Shown one piece after another: positions 1-5,551 of a stretch of DNA of 9,074 nt. The translations under genes and the position numbers were made by a program. Positions within the stretch are counted from its first letter, which is position 1; every line of letters starts with the position of its first letter. The notes under the pieces are model-generated. The model made no database searches, was not told the origin of the DNA, and saw nothing but the letters and a program-made list of their open reading frames with translations. This stretch comes from Treponema sp. (GTDB taxonomy: Bacteria; Spirochaetota; Spirochaetia; Treponematales; Breznakiellaceae): positions 1 through 9,074 of the forward strand of contig JAITFA010000105.1 of the NCBI GenBank assembly GCA_031281685.1, read 5' to 3'.

Positions 1-130
1 GCGAGCTATTGGCGCTCAAGGTCTTGGTGGCGCTTAAGTATAAAACGATCAGTATAGCGAGACTTATGATAATATAACCAGGTTTAAGACGCCGCATGAG
101 TATATCATCGGTAGAAGAAGCTCATCTTAA
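1..130 (+). other. Possible 3' end of an upstream gene, reading frame uncertain
   Basis: No intact gene covers this edge. One frame is open from base 3 to a TAA at 75-77 and reads as a hydrophobic stretch (ELLALKVLVALKYK...). A second frame is open from 44 to a TAA at 128-130 and reads as a polar, protein-like tail (NDQYSETYDNITRFKTPHEY, then IIGRRSSS). The two would join into one continuous tail if one A were added to the AAAA run at 42-45. This could be a frameshifted or decaying gene end, or chance. The product is not recognised. The second frame overlaps the ATG at 96, which argues mildly against using that ATG as the start of the next gene. Confidence 0.25.
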
Positions 131-176
131 ACAGATACTGGAAAAAATCAATGAAATCGTATATAAGCATATAGGT

Positions 177-2021
177 ATGTTGATACGAAAATTTGGCGCG
201 GTTTTAGGCGCTCTGTGTATAATCAGTATGCTTATATCATGCGAAGATGGCGGAACCTTAGTGCTTCCCGCTTCAGAAACATACAACATAGACATTGCTC
301 TAAACTCACGTTCACGCTCCATCAAACAAAACTTTACAGAGAACCCCACCATCAGGCAAGGCGATGAAATTAGTCCTTATTTACTTAACTTTAGTGCGGA
401 CGATCCTGATGTGCGCGGTTTGACCGTGTTCCTGAAAACCCTCAGTGGCACGATTCTTGATGGGAAAGCGCATTACACCCTCAGCGGAAGCGCAATACGC
501 AGGAATCAGGTTGATGGCGAGCTTGATCTTGATCCAGACGAGACACTTCCAGAAACTGAAACAAACGGCAATGATGTGGATACTGAAATTGAAACCCAGC
601 CAGAGGCCGCACCTGTTAAACCCAAGCCTGAATCTACACCGACCCTTACACCAGAACCTATGCCCATACCCGTAGTTGAGACATGGGGTTGGTCCCGAGG
701 CGTAGTGGAGCAAAGTTTTACAGTTGAACGGCTTGATCGGGACCTGCCCCCGTTTATGCTGGATAGTGAGCTGGCTATTGGCCAGTACCTCTTGGTGTTT
801 CAGGTGGTAGGGGTGAGAACCGTGCTTTATCAACAGGAAAGGCTATTTTACTTCCTAGGCGACGCGGACTTTGATTTTAACGATATTTATCACTATCTGC
901 CCGGGCGCGCTTCCATTGCTCACCTTGCCCCACCGGGGGTTGCCGTCATGTTTGAAGCTCAACTTGACTTTGATGAGCGGCTTGATCCGTACATAGTTTG
1001 GTATAACAGCAAGAAGCGTATTGGAGCGGGGAGGGTCGCTGACGGACTGAACCGTCTTATCTGGACAGCTCCCCAGCAAACCGGTTTCCAGACTATCAGA
1101 GCAGAGGTGTTTCCGTTTGAACCTGTGCAGAAAATTAGTGGCGAGACCAAAGAACTATCTCTGGCCGTATCAGTAAAGAGCGAAAACAGAGGCTATTTTG
1201 ACGAAGACGACAGGAGTTTTATCTGCTGGTATCAATTTCAGAACAATCTGAGCGATGCTGTCCAGTCGAAAAGCAACCAAAATCATCTTGTCGTGGACGG
1301 CGATGCTTCGCGCACCCCGCGCTGGCTGCCTGTCGCCGATATCTACGGGCTTGTGCTTGGCCCGCGTGACCGGTATCTACTACCCCTCTCGCTCCCTCTT
1401 CCCACTGAAGAAGAGGAAAAACAAGGTGTGGGCGAACTGCTTCTGCATATAAAACCGCTCAGGGACGGAACTATCTTTAAGGCAGAGTTTAATACCAAGC
1501 TAAACCCGAACTCTACCAAGTCCGATTCAGTAGAACTGAACTGTTCTTTTATCGCGGGAAAACCAGTGTTACTCCTTAGCGCGGGGGGGCTAACGTTTGA
1601 GTCTTCTCCACTCGCAGGCGATTCAAGCGCCCATGATCTACTCACCCTGTCTATCAAGTTTAGCCTGAGTAAAAACATTTTTACCGCCAGCCTTTATGTA
1701 AAAGAGTTTAAACAGGAAACCGATCCGCTGACTATCGCGTTATCTACCGATATAAATGGAAAAATTGTTCTTCAGCTTGGGGTAGAAAATAAAAAAGAGG
1801 CTATTGACGAGGTAATAGCAATACTGGATGAGCTTGCAGTAGCGTTTGTGCTGGAACCTCTACCCCCCCCCCCCCCCCCTAAAACACATACAGAACTTAA
1901 CAATAGAGGAGTAATACAAGAAAACATAATTATAGAGGAAAAAATAACATTGGAGACAGCGACAACACAACAAACTTTACAAGAGATGTTTTCTGAAGTA
2001 GCTGGTATTTCTCAGCCTTGA
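177..2021 (+). CDS. Large exported lipoprotein with C-terminal LamG-like domain, interrupted by a C17 tract
   Basis: Not recognised as a named gene. The frame opens at ATG 96, but I choose ATG 177 (614 aa) because it puts a standard lipoprotein signal at the N-terminus: MLIRKF, a hydrophobic core, then lipobox LISC with the acylated cysteine at residue 22. No strong Shine-Dalgarno precedes either ATG; a TATATA/TATAAG -10-like stretch lies at 160-167. A beta-rich N-terminal region is followed by a Pro/Thr/Glu-rich linker at about residues 142-165 and another beta-rich segment. From about 349 to 559 it resembles a LamG/concanavalin A-like module: an ICWYQFQNNLSD opening, a PRWLPVADIYGLVLGPRDRY middle and an IDEVIAILDELAVAF ending near 543. 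Six prolines (563-568) encoded by the C-run follow, then a 46-residue tail whose DNA is visibly AT-rich. Likely an envelope-anchored binding or adhesion protein; this role is inferred. It overlaps the next lipoprotein gene by 4 bp. Confidence 0.8.
   Translation: MLIRKFGAVLGALCIISMLISCEDGGTLVLPASETYNIDIALNSRSRSIKQNFTENPTIRQGDEISPYLLNFSADDPDVRGLTVFLKTLSGTILDGKAHYTLSGSAIRRNQVDGELDLDPDETLPETETNGNDVDTEIETQPEAAPVKPKPESTPTLTPEPMPIPVVETWGWSRGVVEQSFTVERLDRDLPPFMLDSELAIGQYLLVFQVVGVRTVLYQQERLFYFLGDADFDFNDIYHYLPGRASIAHLAPPGVAVMFEAQLDFDERLDPYIVWYNSKKRIGAGRVADGLNRLIWTAPQQTGFQTIRAEVFPFEPVQKISGETKELSLAVSVKSENRGYFDEDDRSFICWYQFQNNLSDAVQSKSNQNHLVVDGDASRTPRWLPVADIYGLVLGPRDRYLLPLSLPLPTEEEEKQGVGELLLHIKPLRDGTIFKAEFNTKLNPNSTKSDSVELNCSFIAGKPVLLLSAGGLTFESSPLAGDSSAHDLLTLSIKFSLSKNIFTASLYVKEFKQETDPLTIALSTDINGKIVLQLGVENKKEAIDEVIAILDELAVAFVLEPLPPPPPPKTHTELNNRGVIQENIIIEEKITLETATTQQTLQEMFSEVAGISQP
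1863..1879 (+). repeat. Homopolymeric C17 tract inside the lipoprotein gene (candidate phase-variation switch)
   Basis: Seventeen consecutive C, flanked by A at 1862 and T at 1880, encode most of a hexaproline stretch. In the sequenced state the frame stays open to the TGA at 2019-2021. One extra C puts a TAA (1880-1882) directly after the run. One C fewer gives 11 further codons and then TAA at 1912-1914. Tracts of this length are known to slip during replication. Homopolymeric G/C tracts drive phase variation in several host-associated bacteria, including poly-G tracts linked to tpr gene expression in Treponema pallidum. The switch here is inferred from the sequence. Confidence 0.85.
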
Positions 2022-2662
2022 AAACTTCTTATCTTATTGTGGCTGTATTTATGTTGAGCCTTATCTCCTGTGCGGGGGAAAAAGAGGCGCGGCTCAAATG
2101 GTCGCCACCGCCAGCAGACACTCCTGTCGAGTCCTTCACCATCATCGATCACAAGCCTCCCTCCATTCCTGAGTGGGTGAGCCGTTATGAAGCTGGCGGT
2201 GTTCAGGCAATAGAAGCCATGAGTGAATATCGGGATAAATACGTCTTTGTCAGTATAAACCAGGGAATCAACACTAATGCCCTTGAACTATGGCTATCCG
2301 GCTTTTCAGTTTTGCAGGACCTTCCCCGCCTTGTCAGTGCGCGAGTTCAGGAGCGTTTTAGCAACGCCACATCCTCTTATCCTGATAATGAATACGGCAA
2401 CTATTTCGAGGCAAGTGTCAAAGTAACCGCAGATGCGGCCTACCATGGCGCGGTTCGGGAAGATGACTTCTGGGTACTGAAACGATACTTTCTTGGTGAA
2501 GACTGGGATGTCTACGAGTTTCTGATTCTGGTTAGTATCGATAAAACAACACTTGGGACTCAGATAAACGCGCTCCTTAATACCATACCATTTGAATCCC
2601 TGAGCAAGGAACAAGTGGTCGCGGTAAACCAGTTGAGATCAAGCTTTTACGAGGGCTTTTGA
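2018..2662 (+). CDS. Small exported lipoprotein, translationally coupled to the preceding lipoprotein gene
   Basis: The predicted protein has 214 aa. It begins with MKTSYLIVAVFML and a lipobox LISC with the lipidated cysteine at residue 18, followed by AGEKEA. The start is a TTG at 2018-2020 overlapping the upstream stop TGA (2019-2021). No ATG gives a usable signal peptide and there is no clear Shine-Dalgarno, so translation probably depends on ribosomes finishing the first gene. The mature part has an IPEWVSRYEAGG segment, a YVFVSINQGINTNALELW segment, a DLPRLVSARVQERF helix and an EFLILVSID strand. The order (P-x-W, a strand, then an Ala/Arg-rich helix) vaguely recalls LPP20-type bacterial lipoproteins, but I would not assign it to that family. 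Function unknown; probably a partner of the large lipoprotein, given the overlap and the shared export route. Confidence 0.8.
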   Translation: MKTSYLIVAVFMLSLISCAGEKEARLKWSPPPADTPVESFTIIDHKPPSIPEWVSRYEAGGVQAIEAMSEYRDKYVFVSINQGINTNALELWLSGFSVLQDLPRLVSARVQERFSNATSSYPDNEYGNYFEASVKVTADAAYHGAVREDDFWVLKRYFLGEDWDVYEFLILVSIDKTTLGTQINALLNTIPFESLSKEQVVAVNQLRSSFYEGF

Positions 2663-2685
2663 TACTCAATGATTTTGAGTATACT
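2659..2685 (+). promoter_or_regulatory. Palindrome overlapping a possible promoter for the patB cluster
   Basis: Perfect 8-bp arms ATACTCAA (2662-2669) and TTGAGTAT (2675-2682) are separated by 5 bases. A -35-like TTGATA lies at 2659-2664 and a -10-like TATACT at 2680-2685. Their spacing is 15 bp, shorter than the usual 17, so the promoter is uncertain. The arrangement would suit a dimeric repressor site overlapping both boxes. The other reading is a weak terminator-like hairpin for the lipoprotein pair; the AT-rich stem and missing T-run make that less attractive. Confidence 0.4.
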
Positions 2686-2702
2686 GCCCTTGGAGGGTTA
2701 AT

Positions 2703-3878
2703 ATGTATGATTTTATTTCCCAGATAAACCGCGCCGGACAGGGCGCGTCCAAGTGGGATGGCATGAAGCGAAGGAATCCCTCAGTTCCCGATGGCATCAT
2801 TCCCTTTTCAATCGCAGACATGGAGTTCAAGACTGCGCCTGAGATTATAGCGGGCTTACAGGCGTATCTGAACGATCTGGCGCTGGTTTACACCAACCCC
2901 GCCGAGGTATACTTTGGAGCGGTCGTCCGCTGGATGCGGGAACGCCACGGCTGGGATATTCAAAGCGAGTGGATCAGCACCTCAAAAGGGGTTGTGCCCG
3001 CGCTTTCTCAAGCGATACACGCCTTCACTGAACCGGAAGATGGGATCATCATCATGCCGCCGGTCTATAACCCATTTTTCCGGGCTATCAAACAAAACAA
3101 GCGCCGGATCATCGCCAACAACCTGCGGATCGACCATGAACGCTACGTGATTGACTTTGACGATCTCGCGGTAAAGGCGAAGGACCCGCGAAACAAGGTT
3201 CTGCTTTTCTGTAGCCCCCACAATCCGGTTGGACGGGTCTGGGAAAAAGCCGAACTGGAAAGAATCGGTGCCATCTGCCTTGAGAACAATGTCCTCATCA
3301 TCTCTGATGAGATTCACTTTGATCTCATCATGCCCGGCTTTACCCATACGATATTTGCCGCCTTGAGCGATGAACTCGCGGAAAATATGATCACCTGTAC
3401 CGCGCCAAGTAAAACCTTTAACATGGCCGGGATACAAACCTCTAACATCATTATCAAAAACCAGAAAATGCGGGAACAATACCAGCAAGACGTGGATCGA
3501 CAGCTTAACATTCTAGGGTATAAGGCGTGTGAAATCGCGTATACCCAGTGCAGCGGCTGGCTTGACGCGCTTCTTATCGTACTTGACCACAACAAGCGTG
3601 TAGCAGAGGACTTTATAAAGCGTCATATCCCACAGATCAAGGTGTTTAACCTTGAAGGAACCTACCTGCAATGGTGGGATTGCCGTGGTCTCGGCCTTAA
3701 TCACCATGAACTGGAGCATTTTATGACCCAAGACGCCTTACTTTTTCTTAGTGAAGGGTATACCTTTGGAGAGATTGGACGAGGTTATGAGCGGATCAAC
3801 CTCGCCTGCCCAACAGTATCGCTGGAAAGTGGTTTGGAACGGTTGGAAGCTGCCCTTAAATCAAAAAAAATTATCTAA
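2703..3878 (+). CDS. patB: PLP-dependent C-S lyase, PatB/MalY/cystalysin family
   Basis: The 391-aa product is an aminotransferase-fold (fold type I) cystathionine beta-lyase-like enzyme. Such enzymes cleave cysteine, cystine or cystathionine to pyruvate, ammonia and a thiol or sulfide. PLP-site residues are visible: Y63 in VYTNP, Y122 in PPVYNPFF, N174 in SPHNPVGRVW, D202 in SDEIHFDLIMPG, the Schiff-base lysine K237 in APSKTFN and the carboxylate-binding arginine R364 in YERINLA. From memory the whole chain tracks T. denticola cystalysin (Hly, PLP lysine K238) almost segment by segment. Two differences stand out: N123 replaces the second tyrosine of the VYYPFF motif, and about four residues are missing between K237 and LGYKACE. 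No signal peptide, so cytoplasmic. GGAGGG at 2692-2697 lies 5 bases before the ATG. aroC follows after 12 bp. The family is near certain; the exact substrate is open. Confidence 0.93.
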   Translation: MYDFISQINRAGQGASKWDGMKRRNPSVPDGIIPFSIADMEFKTAPEIIAGLQAYLNDLALVYTNPAEVYFGAVVRWMRERHGWDIQSEWISTSKGVVPALSQAIHAFTEPEDGIIIMPPVYNPFFRAIKQNKRRIIANNLRIDHERYVIDFDDLAVKAKDPRNKVLLFCSPHNPVGRVWEKAELERIGAICLENNVLIISDEIHFDLIMPGFTHTIFAALSDELAENMITCTAPSKTFNMAGIQTSNIIIKNQKMREQYQQDVDRQLNILGYKACEIAYTQCSGWLDALLIVLDHNKRVAEDFIKRHIPQIKVFNLEGTYLQWWDCRGLGLNHHELEHFMTQDALLFLSEGYTFGEIGRGYERINLACPTVSLESGLERLEAALKSKKII

Positions 3879-3890
3879 AGAGGTTAAACT

Positions 3891-5009
3891 ATGTCAAGAA
3901 ATACATTTGGGACGCTGTTCTCCGTTACTACGTTTGGGGAATCGCACGGTCCAGCCATGGGTTGTATCGTGGACGGTTGTCCTGCCGGCCTTCCGCTCAA
4001 GCTCGAAGACATAAGCCGCGAACTCAAGCGACGGCGGCCCAGCGATGGCGAGGCTTCCACGACCCGAAAAGAGGCTGATGAACCGGAACTGCTCTCCGGC
4101 GTGTTTGAGGATAAAACCTTGGGAACGCCCATTGCCATCATCATACGCAACACTGACCAGTGTTCCAAAGATTACGATGAGCTACGGGACATATATCGCC
4201 CCGGCCATGCGGACTGGACATGGGAGGCAAAGTTCGGGCGGCGTGACCACCGGGGCGGAGGCCGGAGTTCAGGCAGAGAAACAGTGGGTCGTGTCGCTGC
4301 TGGTGCGATTGCGAAGGTGTTTCTAGCGCAACACGGCATCACGATTCATGCATGGCCATCATTTATCGCGGGTATGCCGGTTCCGGGCATGAAAGACCCG
4401 AACTTTAGTTTTGAGGAAGCTGAGAAAAACGCCCTGCGTGTACCTCATAAAGAACGCGCTGAGCAAATCAAGGAAAAGATTGAGCAGCTTCGCGCCGAGG
4501 GCGATAGCGCGGGCGGCGTGATTTCCTGTATCGCGGAAGGCGTCCCGCCCGGGCTGGGCGAGCCGGTGTTCGGGAAACTTGATGCCTGTCTCGCCGCCGC
4601 TATGCTTTCTCTGGGTGCGGCAAAGGGCATTGAGTTTGGATCAGGCTTTGCCTCAAGCTCAAGCAAAGGCGCAAACCAGAACGACCGGCCTGTGATGGAC
4701 CGCAAGAGTGCGCTTTACCCAAACCTTCCCCCTGATGTGCCGTCGCTTCGTTATCGAAGCAACAACGCCGGCGGTATGCTTGGTGGCATCTCAACCGGAA
4801 TGCCCATTGAGTTTAAGGTAGCGTTCAAACCCGTACCTTCAATCCGCAAGACCCAGACAACCATTGATCGGGAGGGCATTTTATGCGACCTCGTTCTCGA
4901 AGGCCGCCATGACGTGTGCATAGTCCCCCGCGCCGTTCCAGTGGTGGAAGCCATGACCGCCCTTGTGCTGGCCGACCTCCTGCTCTTAAGCCTAGGTAAT
5001 CGCTTATAG
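3891..5009 (+). CDS. aroC: Chorismate synthase
   Basis: The last enzyme of the shikimate pathway converts 5-enolpyruvylshikimate 3-phosphate to chorismate, using reduced FMN, in the cytoplasm. The 372-aa length is normal for the family. All three signatures are present: GESHGPAMGCIVDGCPAG near residue 16, GRSSGRETVGRVAAGAIA near 125, and RHDVCIVPRAVPVVEAM near 339. The residues matching the known catalytic pair of histidines and the aspartate are H19, H120 and D341. The FMN/phosphate-contact stretch RPGHADWTWEAKFGRRDHRGGG is intact, as is SNNAGGMLGGISTGMPI. An AGAGG ribosome-binding site (3879-3883) lies 7 bases before the ATG and only 12 bp after patB, so the two are very probably cotranscribed. 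No other shikimate genes are in view. Confidence 0.97.
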   Translation: MSRNTFGTLFSVTTFGESHGPAMGCIVDGCPAGLPLKLEDISRELKRRRPSDGEASTTRKEADEPELLSGVFEDKTLGTPIAIIIRNTDQCSKDYDELRDIYRPGHADWTWEAKFGRRDHRGGGRSSGRETVGRVAAGAIAKVFLAQHGITIHAWPSFIAGMPVPGMKDPNFSFEEAEKNALRVPHKERAEQIKEKIEQLRAEGDSAGGVISCIAEGVPPGLGEPVFGKLDACLAAAMLSLGAAKGIEFGSGFASSSSKGANQNDRPVMDRKSALYPNLPPDVPSLRYRSNNAGGMLGGISTGMPIEFKVAFKPVPSIRKTQTTIDREGILCDLVLEGRHDVCIVPRAVPVVEAMTALVLADLLLLSLGNRL

Positions 5010-5024
5010 TTGAGATAAATAAAT

Positions 5025-5528
5025 ATGAAAAACTTTGCCGCGATTGACTTTGAAACTGCCAACGGGAATCATTCCAGCGTGTGCGCTGTGGGAATTGTGA
5101 TTGTCCGTGATGGACAGATTGGCGAGAAATATTACCGGCTCATCCGACCTAAGCCTAACTACTACTGCACCCGGTTCACCTGGGATATTCACGGAATCGA
5201 GTATGAGGACACAGTGAATGAGCCGCCGTTCCCGGATGTCTGGGCCGAGCTTGCTCCCCGTCTCGCGGGACTACCGCTGGTTGCGCATAACAGTTCTTTT
5301 GACGAGGGCTGTTTGCGTTCTGTGCATGAGGCGTATGCCATAAACTATCCGGGCTATGAGTTCCACTGTACCTGTCAGGCTGCGCGGCGGGTTTTCGGGA
5401 AGGAGCTGCCAAACCACCAGTTGCCGACCGTGGCTTTGCGTTGTGGATATGACCTTACCCAGCACCACCATGCGCTGGCGGATGCAGAAGCGTGCGCAAT
5501 AATCGCCATGCAGGTGTTTCCCAACTAG
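5025..5528 (+). CDS. DnaQ-like 3'-5' exonuclease (DEDDh family), single domain
   Basis: The 167-aa protein consists of little more than an RNase T/DnaQ-type exonuclease domain. Exo I is IDFETA with metal ligands D8 and E10; exo II is HNSSFDEG with D93; exo III is HHHALADAEA with H148 and D153, the H-x4-D spacing of the DEDDh subgroup. It should remove nucleotides from 3' ends with two metal ions. There is no polymerase, BRCT, GIY-YIG or helicase extension, so it resembles stand-alone epsilon-like exonucleases more than a polymerase subunit; its role (repair, proofreading or RNA trimming) cannot be told from sequence. It starts 15 bp after aroC. The ribosome-binding site is poor (only GAG at 5012-5014). 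A TATAGT -10-like hexamer at 5005-5010 overlaps the aroC stop without a good -35. Confidence 0.9.
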   Translation: MKNFAAIDFETANGNHSSVCAVGIVIVRDGQIGEKYYRLIRPKPNYYCTRFTWDIHGIEYEDTVNEPPFPDVWAELAPRLAGLPLVAHNSSFDEGCLRSVHEAYAINYPGYEFHCTCQAARRVFGKELPNHQLPTVALRCGYDLTQHHHALADAEACAIIAMQVFPN

Positions 5529-5536
5529 CCTATTTT

Positions 5537-5545
5537 TGTTATCAT
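5537..5545 (+). promoter_or_regulatory. Extended -10 promoter element immediately before dacA
   Basis: TGT followed by TATCAT forms an extended -10 element (TGn plus hexamer, 5/6 matches to TATAAT). The hexamer ends six bases before the dacA ATG at 5552. Transcription would begin at about the start codon, giving a leaderless or near-leaderless message, which fits the lack of any Shine-Dalgarno between 5529 and 5551. The -35 region (TTTCCC at 5517-5522) is weak, as is common with extended -10 promoters. The assignment is by inspection only. Confidence 0.4.
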
Positions 5546-5551
5546 AGTTTT

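Noticed and set aside
96..176. Longer N-terminus (27 extra residues) for the first lipoprotein, starting at ATG 96
   Set aside because: It would bury the signal peptide behind a charged helix and make a lipobox cysteine at residue 49, unlike normal lipoproteins. The region also overlaps a possible tail of an upstream gene.
381..833. 150-codon minus-strand frame inside the first lipoprotein gene
   Set aside because: Rich in Cys, Trp, His and Phe with no domain pattern, no ribosome-binding site, and antisense to a gene with a clear lipoprotein signal.
3863..3870. A8 run in the last codons of patB, as a slippage or frameshift site into aroC
   Set aside because: Runs of eight A are common in bacterial coding sequence. 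The patB stop follows directly and aroC has its own well-placed ribosome-binding site, so no shift is needed.
4260..4285. Chorismate synthase signature reads GRSSGRET instead of the commoner GRxSARET
   Set aside because: As I recall the family pattern, glycine is tolerated at this position, and every catalytic residue is in place.
5492..5551. Upstream ATG that would extend DacA by 20 residues into the exonuclease gene
   Set aside because: The added residues (MRNNRHAGVSQLAYFCYHSF) displace the signal peptide from the N-terminus, and there is no ribosome-binding site for this ATG.
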